A stretch of 64,000 nucleotides of DNA from Lachnospiraceae bacterium (GTDB taxonomy: Bacteria; Bacillota; Clostridia; Lachnospirales; Lachnospiraceae), in the NCBI GenBank assembly GCA_902363675.1, contig CABJAV010000014.1, positions 19,779 to 83,778 on the forward strand, read 5' to 3'. The notes under the pieces were generated by a model that saw nothing but the letters and a program-made list of their open reading frames with translations, was not told the DNA's origin and ran no database searches. Shown here one piece after another: positions 37,120 through 45,506 of the stretch; the first letter of the stretch is position 1, and every line of letters begins with the position of its first letter. The translations under genes and the position numbers were made by a program.

Positions 37120-38359
37120 GTTACTAGTCCCGGCGAGCAGTCTGGAAGTGTTAAAAATTGCAGTAATTTATGGTGCAGATGCGGTATATATTGGAGGAGA
37201 GGCTTTTGGACTTCGTGCGAAAGCAAAGAATTTCTCCATGGAAGATATGGCAGAAGGTATTGCTTTTGCACATGCACATAATGTAAAAGTCTATGTTACT
37301 GCAAATATTCTTGCACACAACTATGATTTAGATGGTGTGCGGGAGTATTTTAAAGAATTGAAAGATATGAAACCGGACCGCCCGGATGCACTCATTATTT
37401 CGGATCCTGGTGTGTTTATGATTGCAAAAGAAGTCTGTCCGGAAATTGAACGTCATATCAGCACGCAGGCAAACAATACCAACTATGGAACCTATCTTTT
37501 CTGGAAAGAACAGGGAGCAAGCCGTGTAGTGACGGCTCGTGAATTATCATTGAAGGAAATCAAAGAAATTCGTGAGCGCATTCCGGATGACCTTGAAATT
37601 GAAACATTTATTCATGGCGCAATGTGTATTTCCTATTCTGGAAGATGTCTGTTATCCAATTATTTTACGGGAAGAGATGCAAATAAAGGTGCCTGTACGC
37701 ATCCGTGCCGGTGGAAGTATTCGGTGGTTGAGGAAAAGCGACCGGGAGAGTACCTTCCGGTATATGAAAACGAACGTGGAACCTATATCTTTAATTCCAA
37801 GGATCTGTGTATGATCGAACACATTCCGGATCTGATTGATGCAGGAATTGACAGTTATAAAATCGAAGGACGCATGAAGACTGCGTTATATGTTGCAACG
37901 GTTGCGAGAACTTATCGTAAGGCGATTGATGATTATCTGGAATCACCGGAAAAATACAAAGAGAATATGCCATGGTATTTAGATCAGATCAAAAGCTGCA
38001 CATACCGTCAGTTTACGACTGGATTTTTCTATGGAAAACCAACAGAGGAAACTCAGATATATGATAATAATACTTATGAAAAAGGGTATACATACCTTGG
38101 AATCGTAGGCAAGAAAAATGCAGATGGTATGTATCAGCTGGAGCAGCGCAATAAGTTTTCGGTAGGCGAAACGATTGAGGTAATGAAGCCAAATGGAGAG
38201 AATCTTGAAGTTGTCGTACAGCGTATGTCAGATGAAAACGGGGAGGAGATTACATCCTGTCCGCATCCACAGCAGATTTTTTATGTGGATCTTGGAGTAG
38301 AACTGGATATGTATGATATTCTCCGCAGACGTGAGAATGAAGCAATCGCATTGGACTAG
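37106..38359 (+). CDS. U32 family peptidase / tRNA uridine hydroxylase (TrhP/YegQ-like)
   Basis: A 417-residue U32 peptidase-family protein: ELLVPASSLEVLKIAVIYGADAVYIGG, HISTQANNTNYGT, FIHGAMCISYSGRCLLSNYFTGRDANKG-type block with the conserved cysteines, and YKIEGRMKT. Family members YegQ/TrhP (E. coli) and YrrN/YrrO (B. subtilis) hydroxylate U34 in tRNA using prephenate and a possible iron-sulfur centre. Overlap with the TrmR-like gene suggests coupled hydroxylation then methylation. Start 37106 is set by the family N-terminus and AGGATAAGG. Confidence 0.9.
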   Translation: MREIELLVPASSLEVLKIAVIYGADAVYIGGEAFGLRAKAKNFSMEDMAEGIAFAHAHNVKVYVTANILAHNYDLDGVREYFKELKDMKPDRPDALIISDPGVFMIAKEVCPEIERHISTQANNTNYGTYLFWKEQGASRVVTARELSLKEIKEIRERIPDDLEIETFIHGAMCISYSGRCLLSNYFTGRDANKGACTHPCRWKYSVVEEKRPGEYLPVYENERGTYIFNSKDLCMIEHIPDLIDAGIDSYKIEGRMKTALYVATVARTYRKAIDDYLESPEKYKENMPWYLDQIKSCTYRQFTTGFFYGKPTEETQIYDNNTYEKGYTYLGIVGKKNADGMYQLEQRNKFSVGETIEVMKPNGENLEVVVQRMSDENGEEITSCPHPQQIFYVDLGVELDMYDILRRRENEAIALD

Positions 38360-38387
38360 TATAGCATTTTAAGAGAATATTAAGAAA

Positions 38388-38426
38388 ACACCCTCTGGTC
38401 ATTCATTGCGAAAGGCCAGAGGGTGT
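38388..38426 (+). terminator. Hairpin terminator after the U32 gene
   Basis: Stem of 13 pairs (ACACCCTCTGGTC 38388-38400 with 38414-38426, one wobble). No U-tract follows on the plus strand, while an A-rich tract precedes it, so strength on this strand is uncertain. Confidence 0.55.
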
Positions 38427-38513
38427 GCTAGTATTATAGATAAAGTGAGTGCGAAATCAGAGTGATGGAAGCACGAAAAGATAAACTGACAGATGGGCAA
38501 GAGGAGGATTTGT

Positions 38514-41036
38514 ATGAGGCAGAATTTGAAAAAACTGATCGCATTTGTATGTGCGGTTGCAATGGTGATTACGATGGCTCCGGCAAACGCCGAGGCAGCA
38601 AAAAAGAAGGTGGCTTTTGTCAAGAGTTATACCGCTTTGTACGAGAATGATACGAATAAGGGTGTGTATACATATACAGTTAAGAATCTGATTAAGGGAC
38701 AGAAGGTAAAGTGGTCCATTTCCGGAACTGGTAAGAGATATGCAAAGTTGTCAAAGACGACAACAAAAGTATCAAGAACGACTTCTTCCAACAAATTGAC
38801 AATTCGTACTAAGAAGAAGACTGCAGCAAAGAACAAGACTGTGATTGTGACAGCTAAAATCTACAACAGGAACGGAAAGTTACAGTATACATTAGTGGCA
38901 AAGACTGCAAAAATCAAGGTACTTCCTACAAAGATTCAAATTGTAGGAGATGCTGCAGATCAGACAGAATTCTTGATTGGTAAAACCTATCAGTTTCAGT
39001 TTAAAATTACACCAGCGAATGCCACAAGCACAAATGTGTGGTCTGCAACAGATGAGACAGGTGCAAAAATTACACAGATGACAAGCAGTGGTGCTTTTAC
39101 ACCTGCTAAAGAAGGAACCTATACAATTTGCGTACAGGCAAAGAATGGAAGCAAGGTTGTTAAAACAGCGAAGAAGACGATTAAGGTCGGAACGACCATG
39201 ACCGATGCAAAACAGACGGCAGTGAAGAAAATCGTAGCAGAATATTCAAGTTCTGCAAAGAATCTTGTTACGAAAGACAGTTTTCAGGTAACAAATGCTG
39301 CGGGGGAGAGAAGCGAAGTGAAATCTATCGAATTTTCGACTGATGGCAAAGAAGTTACTCTGAATTTATATGCAAATCTGAAAGATGAGAAGGAATATAT
39401 GGTGACGGATGGCAAGATGTCCTACAATTTTACTGCACATATCGGGCAGCCCGTAAGTCTGAAAATTCTGACAACACAGGTGACGGCAGAGAGGGAGACA
39501 CCGATTGTTTATGCACTGTATGATTCCTATGGTATTGATGTATTAGATGCATATCCTGGAACTGTGGAGTATGACTACAAGATTACGAATGGATATCTCA
39601 CCGATCAGAATAAAATCTTTATGAAGAAAGTCGGAGATACCGGTATTATTAATCTGACTTATACAAATAAAGATGATAATAAGCTGGTATTTAAGGATAC
39701 TGCAACGGTAGTATGTGTTGCGGCCAATGCGGCAGAAGATACCAATTTAACATTGACAACATCGGAAAAAGCGCCAGATTACGGTGTGGCTTCTTACAAA
39801 GACAACCGTAAGGTCGCATCCGGCAGTAATTATTATGCGCATTTCCGTGCTCTTGATGAAGATAAGAACGAAATCAAATATGATGCAGTAAGTTTTGAAT
39901 CTTCTGATCCGGATACATTGCTTATCAATAATGAGAGCAATGGTGTTGCGAAGGTAACTGCGGTAAAGAGCGGAACGGTTCGTATTATTGTTACAGCAAC
40001 TAAGGGAAAACAGGAATACACTTATACCTATGAAGTGACAGTTGCAGAACCTGCATATTTGAAAAATATAAAATTAGATCAGAACACACTGATGTTATCC
40101 AATCGCTATGTTGCAGGATACAGGGGCTATATTAATGTTGAGGCAACAGATCAGTACGGAGATGATTTCGCATTGAACAATGAGTCAGTACAGATTACAG
40201 GAACAAATGCCTATGCTGTAAAATATGATGAGATTAATGACCGTATTATTGTGGATCCGACGGGGATGATCGCAGGTACATACAGCTATACCATGACCGT
40301 AACAGTAGGAAGTCATAAAGCAACAACAGGATTTAATGTCGTTGTCCAGACACCGCCGGAAAATGGTGCAGTTACATACAAGATTGATATGGATCAGCCG
40401 GTTGTTGATATGGCATTGAAAGGAACGGAAAATGATCTTGTAAATGCAAAAACAGTAAATATACGTCTGGCACAATACAAAGGCGGTATATTCTATGATT
40501 ACGTTTACATCCAGTCTGCTACAATTAAAAAGGGTGATCTGTACTACACAACAGATCTGACAAAGACTGGAACTTCTATAGCCGGAAGTACTGTTTCAGG
40601 AACGACCATTCCGGTTACAACAGTATCTTTGAATAAAAACGTAGCAACAAAAGCGCAGACCGGAGTGTATGCCATTGAATTAAAGTTTTATGCAGGAAGC
40701 AATACCGCAGGTCTTGCTACGGTCAATGGATACCTTGAAGTTACTGACAGCCAGATAGCGCCGGAAATTGCCGTGGAGCAAACGACAGCATCTGCGTCAT
40801 GTACGACAGCTTTGGATCTTGCAAAGAATTGTCTGAGTGTTGCCGGCGTGAGTGGAGAAATCGTAGAGTGTACAGTCACTGGTACAAATACATCCGGTTC
40901 GGCTTATAAGCTTGCAACAAAGGAATCGGTAAATATTAAATCCGTTACTGTACAGACCACAATGACATTATCGGATGGAACCAAAGTAGTATCAAATTAC
41001 GAGATTTCTGTGGGTAAGACATTAAAGAATCTATAA
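38514..41036 (+). CDS. Large secreted protein with bacterial Ig-like repeats
   Basis: An 840-residue exported protein of unknown function. It has a signal peptide (RQNLKKLIAFVCAVAM, cleavage after ANAEA) and then a lysine- and threonine-rich region and several beta-sandwich segments of Big2 type, for example SFESSDPDTLLINNESNG followed by KSGTVRIIVTATKG (about residues 460-520), and earlier GAFTPAKEGTYTICVQAKNG. No LPXTG motif, C-terminal membrane helix or choline/SH3 repeat is seen, so it is either released or held by its basic N-terminal part. AAGAGGAGGA precedes ATG 38514. It stands alone between terminators. Confidence 0.85.
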   Translation: MRQNLKKLIAFVCAVAMVITMAPANAEAAKKKVAFVKSYTALYENDTNKGVYTYTVKNLIKGQKVKWSISGTGKRYAKLSKTTTKVSRTTSSNKLTIRTKKKTAAKNKTVIVTAKIYNRNGKLQYTLVAKTAKIKVLPTKIQIVGDAADQTEFLIGKTYQFQFKITPANATSTNVWSATDETGAKITQMTSSGAFTPAKEGTYTICVQAKNGSKVVKTAKKTIKVGTTMTDAKQTAVKKIVAEYSSSAKNLVTKDSFQVTNAAGERSEVKSIEFSTDGKEVTLNLYANLKDEKEYMVTDGKMSYNFTAHIGQPVSLKILTTQVTAERETPIVYALYDSYGIDVLDAYPGTVEYDYKITNGYLTDQNKIFMKKVGDTGIINLTYTNKDDNKLVFKDTATVVCVAANAAEDTNLTLTTSEKAPDYGVASYKDNRKVASGSNYYAHFRALDEDKNEIKYDAVSFESSDPDTLLINNESNGVAKVTAVKSGTVRIIVTATKGKQEYTYTYEVTVAEPAYLKNIKLDQNTLMLSNRYVAGYRGYINVEATDQYGDDFALNNESVQITGTNAYAVKYDEINDRIIVDPTGMIAGTYSYTMTVTVGSHKATTGFNVVVQTPPENGAVTYKIDMDQPVVDMALKGTENDLVNAKTVNIRLAQYKGGIFYDYVYIQSATIKKGDLYYTTDLTKTGTSIAGSTVSGTTIPVTTVSLNKNVATKAQTGVYAIELKFYAGSNTAGLATVNGYLEVTDSQIAPEIAVEQTTASASCTTALDLAKNCLSVAGVSGEIVECTVTGTNTSGSAYKLATKESVNIKSVTVQTTMTLSDGTKVVSNYEISVGKTLKNL

Positions 41037-41067
41037 GAGATATGGAACGCTCTGTACTAGAAAAATG

Positions 41068-41095
41068 AATGCGCGCGACGAAAGTCGCGCGCATT
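41068..41095. terminator. Bidirectional terminator with GAAA tetraloop
   Basis: A 12-bp very GC-rich stem (AATGCGCGCGAC) closed by a GAAA loop (41080-41083) lies between the convergent surface-protein gene and aroC. Confidence 0.85.
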
Positions 41096-41118
41096 TGTAT
41101 TCTATATGTTTAGAACCA

Positions 41119-42216
41119 TTATTTGTAAAAATTGATGATTCGATCAAGTCTTGCAGTCATATTGGAAAGCAAAGCATCTAATATTGTGATAGCTGCCATT
41201 GTTTCCACAACAACAACCGCACGCGGAACAATAATTGGATCATGACGGCCTTTGATAGTAATCTCAATGTCCTCACCGGATTTATTTACCGTATGCTGTG
41301 TTGCAGCAATGGATGGTGTAGGTTTTACAGCAGCGCGGAAAACAAGCGGAGAACCGTCGCTCATGCCACCGAGCGTTCCACCGGAATGATTGGTGGCTTT
41401 TTTAATTGTGTTGCCGTCCATAACGAAAGCATCATTGTTTGTAAGTCCGGTAGATGTTGCAACAGAAAAACCGTCTCCGATTTCAAAACCTTTGACCGCA
41501 CCAATGGAAAGGATTGCCTTGGCAAGATTGGCATCCAGTTTTTCGAAAACAGGATCGCCCAGGCCAATCGGCAGACCGTTGACAATACATTCAATGATAC
41601 CGCCGGATGAATTCGTTTTGTTCAGACATTTTTCCAAATAAGCGGCAGCTTCTTCGGCCGCTTTTGTGTCCGGCATATATAAGGCATTGTCATTGACAAC
41701 GGAAGCATCGAAACGAGTGGCATCCACGGAAACAGGGCCGATGGATTTGCTGTATGCAAAACAGGTAATGCCCATCTGTTCCAGAACTTTTGCTGCGACA
41801 GCACCTCCGGCAACGCGACCGATTGTTTCACGACCGGAGGAACGTCCGCCACCGCGATAATCGCGAAAACCATATTTTACATCAAAACCAAGATCGGCAT
41901 GGCCGGGACGATAGTAGGAGGCAATCTCACTGTAATCTTTCGAATGCTGATCCTTGTTCCATACCATCATGGAAATTGGTGTACCAGTTGTTTTCCCTTC
42001 AAAAATACCGGAAAGAATTTCCACAGTATCGGACTCGTTTCGCTGGGTTGTAAATTTGGACTGTCCCGGCTTTCTGCGATCAAGATATTTTTGAATATCT
42101 TCCTCACAAAGCTGCAGTCCGGCAGGGCAGCCATCCACAACAACACCGATTCCTTTGCCGTGGGATTCGCCCCATGTAGTGATTCTGAATATATTTCCAA
42201 ATGAAGATCCTGCCAT
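41119..42216 (-). CDS. aroC: Chorismate synthase
   Basis: FMN-dependent last enzyme of the shikimate pathway. The 365 residues start MAGSSFGNIFRITTWGESHG and include DRRKPGQSKFTTQRNE, EGKTTGTPISM, DYRGGGRSSGRET and GGMSDGSPLVF. Length is normal. GAGGAGGAAATT stands before the ATG on the minus strand. It is a single gene; its product chorismate also feeds prephenate, the cosubstrate of the TrhP-like protein encoded 4 kb away. Confidence 0.97.
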   Translation of the reverse strand: MAGSSFGNIFRITTWGESHGKGIGVVVDGCPAGLQLCEEDIQKYLDRRKPGQSKFTTQRNESDTVEILSGIFEGKTTGTPISMMVWNKDQHSKDYSEIASYYRPGHADLGFDVKYGFRDYRGGGRSSGRETIGRVAGGAVAAKVLEQMGITCFAYSKSIGPVSVDATRFDASVVNDNALYMPDTKAAEEAAAYLEKCLNKTNSSGGIIECIVNGLPIGLGDPVFEKLDANLAKAILSIGAVKGFEIGDGFSVATSTGLTNNDAFVMDGNTIKKATNHSGGTLGGMSDGSPLVFRAAVKPTPSIAATQHTVNKSGEDIEITIKGRHDPIIVPRAVVVVETMAAITILDALLSNMTARLDRIINFYK

Positions 42217-42251
42217 AATTTCCTCCTCAGGTATAAGCGTTTTCTTACCAT

Positions 42252-42281
42252 AGTATAATGAACCTTAAGTTGAATAGTCAA
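42252..42281 (-). promoter_or_regulatory. Predicted sigma-A promoter of aroC
   Basis: On the minus strand TTGACT (42276-42281), 18 bp, TATACT (42252-42257), about 35 bp before the start codon. Confidence 0.65.
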
Positions 42282-42329
42282 GGAACTTATGATATATTTT
42301 TTATTGGGCACATATGTAACATCTGTCCT

Positions 42330-42370
42330 TTGAACTTGCCGAAGGCAATTTTAAATGGGCTGATGTTCAA
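42330..42370. repeat. Hairpin element, degenerate relative of the mtaB-upstream element
   Basis: Outer TTGAAC/GTTCAA (42330-42335, 42365-42370), inner TTGCC-GAA-GGCAA (42336-42348), and a 3' bulge that contains TGGGCTGA, the right arm of the 31.7-kb element, whose left arm is missing here. Confidence 0.45.
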
Positions 42371-42398
42371 GGTGAGAGGAGTAACAAAATGGAGTTTA

Positions 42399-42569
42399 AT
42401 GCAGTATTTCTGGATTGACAAGAGCCTTACGAACGAAGACTTTGAATATACGATCAATCGCTGTTATACCAGCTATATGCAGCAGACGAATGATGTACTT
42501 TTTAATCTGCTTGATTCCCATGATACCAAGCGGCTTCGTTCGGATGTGAAAAATCTGGATGAATATTAT
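42399..42569 (+). pseudogene. Relic of a GH13 alpha-amylase/neopullulanase-type gene
   Basis: The translated stretch of about 57 codons reads like the segment of GH13 glycosidases around the conserved NLLDSHDTKR (strand beta-7 histidine-aspartate motif), preceded by YFWIDKSLTNEDFEYTINRCY and MQQTND and followed by VKNLDEYY. No catalytic aspartate or glutamate and no rest of the domain are present; similarity stops at about 42570 and tgt begins at 42633. It is in frame with tgt but has no reason to be translated as part of it. Best read as the leftover of a deleted or displaced gene. Confidence 0.7.
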
Positions 42570-42632
42570 AGCAACACTGCTTTCCAATGGCATTTTGATA
42601 CGAAAAATAAAACGATAAGACAGGAAAGAAAA

Positions 42633-43772
42633 ATGGCAAGTTATGAATTATTAAAACAGGAAGGCCGTGCAAAACGCGGTATCTTCCATACGGTGCATGG
42701 AGATATTCAGACACCGGTATTTATGAATGTTGGAACAATTGGCGCAATCAAGGGTGCGGTATCCACAGAAGACCTAAAAGAAATTCATTGTCAGGTGGAA
42801 TTGTCAAACACATACCATCTGCATGTGAGACCGGGGGACAAGTTGATCAAGGAAATCGGTGGTCTTCATAAGTTTATGGTCTGGGATCGTCCGATTCTTA
42901 CCGATTCCGGCGGATTTCAGGTATTTTCGCTGGCAGGCTTGCGCAAGATTAAAGAAGAAGGTGTGTATTTTCATTCACACGTGGATGGTGCCAAAATTTT
43001 TATGGGACCGGAAGAGAGTATGCAGATTCAATCGAATCTTGGCTCTACGATTGCTATGGCTTTTGATGAATGTCCTTCGAGTGTAGCGGATCGCAGATAT
43101 GTGGAAGATTCTGTCAACCGCACGGCCCGGTGGCTGGAGCGTTGCAAAAAAGAGATGCAGAGACTGAATGCATTGCCGGATACGATCAATAAGGAGCAGC
43201 TTTTGTTTGGTATCAATCAGGGAGCAATCTATGAAGATATCCGTATTGACCATGCAAAACGCATTGCAGAGATGGATCTGGATGGCTACGCTGTGGGCGG
43301 ACTTGCTGTCGGTGAGACACATGAGGAAATGTATCATATTCTGGATGAGACTGTTCCACATCTGCCGGTCAATAAACCAACTTACCTGATGGGAGTTGGT
43401 ACTCCGGCAAATATTTTGGAAGGCGTTGCCCGTGGAGTGGATTTCTTCGATTGTGTATATCCGAGCCGCAACGGACGCCATGGACATGTGTATACCAATC
43501 AGGGAAAACTGAATCTGTTTAATCAGAAATTTGAAAAAGATATGCGTCCGATTGAGGAAGGCTGCCAGTGCCCTGCATGTAGAACCTACAGTCGTGCATA
43601 TATCCGACATCTTCTGAAAGCAAAAGAAATGCTTGGTATGCGCCTTTGCGTCCTGCACAATTTGTATTTCTACAATACGATGATGGAAGAAATCCGTGAT
43701 GCACTCGATGAAGGAAGATTCCATTCCTACAAAGAGGAAAAATTATACGGCATGCAGCAGGGAGAACATTAA
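42633..43772 (+). CDS. tgt: tRNA-guanine transglycosylase (queuine/preQ1)
   Basis: Exchanges G34 for preQ1 in GUN tRNAs. The 379-residue protein has RGIFHTVHGDIQTPVFM, the nucleophile/base-binding LTDSGGFQVFSL, GGLAVGE, DCVYPSRNGRHG with the catalytic aspartate, and the zinc ligands CQCPAC and the later cysteine and histidine in LCVLHNLYF. Start 42633 follows AGGAAAG and matches family starts; the open frame runs further upstream only through the GH13 relic. yajC follows after a promoter. Confidence 0.96.
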   Translation: MASYELLKQEGRAKRGIFHTVHGDIQTPVFMNVGTIGAIKGAVSTEDLKEIHCQVELSNTYHLHVRPGDKLIKEIGGLHKFMVWDRPILTDSGGFQVFSLAGLRKIKEEGVYFHSHVDGAKIFMGPEESMQIQSNLGSTIAMAFDECPSSVADRRYVEDSVNRTARWLERCKKEMQRLNALPDTINKEQLLFGINQGAIYEDIRIDHAKRIAEMDLDGYAVGGLAVGETHEEMYHILDETVPHLPVNKPTYLMGVGTPANILEGVARGVDFFDCVYPSRNGRHGHVYTNQGKLNLFNQKFEKDMRPIEEGCQCPACRTYSRAYIRHLLKAKEMLGMRLCVLHNLYFYNTMMEEIRDALDEGRFHSYKEEKLYGMQQGEH

Positions 43773-43797
43773 AAAAGTCTAAAATGGGCAAAAAGAC

Positions 43798-43826
43798 TTG
43801 CCCTTAGGTTATAATTTGTGTACAAT
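43798..43826 (+). promoter_or_regulatory. Predicted sigma-A promoter of yajC
   Basis: TTGCCC (43798-43803), 17 bp, TACAAT (43821-43826). Confidence 0.55.
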
Positions 43827-43861
43827 ATTCTTTAGTATTTTAATATTAGGAGGAATAATTG

Positions 43862-44188
43862 ATGTACTCAATTTTAGCGAACGCAACAAACGGTGGTGCC
43901 GGCGGAATGCTTGGAATGATTCTCTGGCTTGTAATTATCTTTGCATTTATGTATTTTCTGATGATTCGTCCACAGAAAAAGGAACAGAAGAAGAAAGATC
44001 TTATGCTTTCTGAAGTAGCAGTTGGAGATACTGTTCTTACAACTGCAGGTTTTTATGGAACAATTATTGATATTGTAGATGATACAGTTATCGTGGAGTT
44101 CGGTAACAACAAGAATTGCCGTATTCCAATGCAGAAATCTTCTATCGCTGATGTAGAGAAACCAGAGTCTGCAACTGAATCAAAATAA
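43862..44188 (+). CDS. yajC: Preprotein translocase accessory subunit YajC
   Basis: Small membrane partner of SecDF. The 108-residue protein has one membrane helix (about 16-37) with the family motif FYFLMIRPQKKEQKK-like (YFLMIRPQKKEQKKK), then LSEVAVGDTVLTTAGFYGTI. AGGAGGAATAATTG precedes ATG 43862. tgt-yajC adjacency is common, but secD/secF do not follow here; a terminator closes the gene. Confidence 0.93.
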   Translation: MYSILANATNGGAGGMLGMILWLVIIFAFMYFLMIRPQKKEQKKKDLMLSEVAVGDTVLTTAGFYGTIIDIVDDTVIVEFGNNKNCRIPMQKSSIADVEKPESATESK

Positions 44189-44199
44189 GTATGTAATAT

Positions 44200-44225
44200 A
44201 AGGAGCTGTCGCAGGGCAGCTCCTT
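44200..44225 (+). terminator. Intrinsic terminator after yajC
   Basis: AAGGAGCTGTC (44200-44210) pairs with GGCAGCTCCTT (44215-44225), four-base loop, followed by TTGTT. Confidence 0.85.
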
Positions 44226-44309
44226 TTGTTATGTTTGATTGGAATAGTAAAAACGTACTATTATAATTGAGGGTTATAAATTTTATAAAAAAGTAAAATA
44301 TTATTTAGG

Positions 44310-44338
44310 TTGAAAAGAAAGGCACATTGCTATATAGT
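44310..44338 (+). promoter_or_regulatory. Predicted sigma-A promoter of the leuB-to-DUF1015 operon
   Basis: TTGAAA (44310-44315), 17 bp, TATAGT (44333-44338), leaving a leader of about 35 bases. No T-box or leucine leader peptide fits into this space. Confidence 0.6.
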
Positions 44339-44378
44339 AATAGATAATAGACTTTTATTACAGAAAAGAGGATGAAAC

Positions 44379-45479
44379 ATGGAGTGTCAAATTGGTGTAA
44401 TTTCCGGTGATGGAATCGGACCGGAGATTGTTACAGAGGCAAAAAAAGTATTAGATCAGATTGGAAATAAATATGGTCATAAATTTCACTATACAGAGAT
44501 TTTGATGGGTGGCTGTTCTATCGATGCAACAGGAGTGCCGCTTACCGACGAGGCAATTGCAGCAGCAAAAGCCAGCGATGCGGTACTGATGGGATCCATT
44601 GGTGGTAATACTTCCACATCCCCATGGTATAAGCTTGCACCGAACCTTCGTCCGGAGGCAGGATTGCTGAAATTGCGTAAGTCCCTGAATCTGTTCGCAA
44701 ATCTTCGCCCGGCATATTTATATGAAGAGCTGAAAGCAGCGTGTCCGCTTCGTGATGACATTATCGGAAATGGTTTTGATATGATGATCATGCGTGAGCT
44801 GACAGGCGGTCTGTATTTCGGAGATCGAAAGACAGAGACTGTTGATGGCGTCGTGACAGCAACCGATACACTTACATATAACGAAAACGAAATTCGAAGA
44901 ATTGCAAAACGCGGTTTTGATATTGCAATGAAACGCCGTAAGAAAGTTACTTCCGTGGACAAGGCAAATGTACTGGATTCTTCCAGACTATGGAGAAAAA
45001 TCGTGGAAGAAGTCGCAAAGGATTATCCGGAAGTAGAATATGAGCATATGCTGGTTGATAACTGTGCTATGCAGTTGGTAAAGGATCCAAAGCAGTTTGA
45101 TGTTATTTTGACAGAAAACATGTTTGGTGATATTTTATCAGATGAGGCATCTATGGTAACAGGATCCATTGGAATGTTATCATCCGCCAGCCTGAACGAT
45201 ACAAAGTTCGGACTTTATGAGCCGAGTGGCGGATCTGCTCCTGATATTGCCGGAAAAGGAATTGCCAATCCGATTGCAACTATTTTGAGCGCAGCAATGA
45301 TGCTTCGTTATACATTTGACCTGGACAAAGAGGCAGATGCCATTGAAGCAGCTGTTAAAAAGGTATTAAAAGAGGGTTATCGTACCATCGACATTATGCC
45401 ACAGGCAGGAGAAAGCACTGACGGAATTACACAGGTCGGTACTGCACAGATGGGAGATCTTATTGCACAGTATGTGTAA
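44379..45479 (+). CDS. leuB: 3-isopropylmalate dehydrogenase
   Basis: NAD-dependent oxidative decarboxylation step of leucine synthesis. The 366 residues have [21 protein letters not shown], the [14 protein letters not shown] block with the metal and substrate residues, and [43 protein letters not shown] precedes the ATG. leuA, leuC and leuD are not in the window. It heads a run ending with DUF1015, with gaps of 15-70 bp and no terminators. Confidence 0.97.
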   Translation: MECQIGVISGDGIGPEIVTEAKKVLDQIGNKYGHKFHYTEILMGGCSIDATGVPLTDEAIAAAKASDAVLMGSIGGNTSTSPWYKLAPNLRPEAGLLKLRKSLNLFANLRPAYLYEELKAACPLRDDIIGNGFDMMIMRELTGGLYFGDRKTETVDGVVTATDTLTYNENEIRRIAKRGFDIAMKRRKKVTSVDKANVLDSSRLWRKIVEEVAKDYPEVEYEHMLVDNCAMQLVKDPKQFDVILTENMFGDILSDEASMVTGSIGMLSSASLNDTKFGLYEPSGGSAPDIAGKGIANPIATILSAAMMLRYTFDLDKEADAIEAAVKKVLKEGYRTIDIMPQAGESTDGITQVGTAQMGDLIAQYV

Positions 45480-45506
45480 GCAGGACAGTAAAAGGAGATA
45501 AATAAA

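Noticed and set aside
42975..43724. 249-codon open frame antisense to tgt
   Set aside because: Inside tgt, no recognisable protein, no initiation signals.
42258..43772. Tgt as a 504-residue protein with an N-terminal extension
   Set aside because: Extension is a GH13 fragment and non-coding sequence; a proper Shine-Dalgarno and the family start are at 42633.
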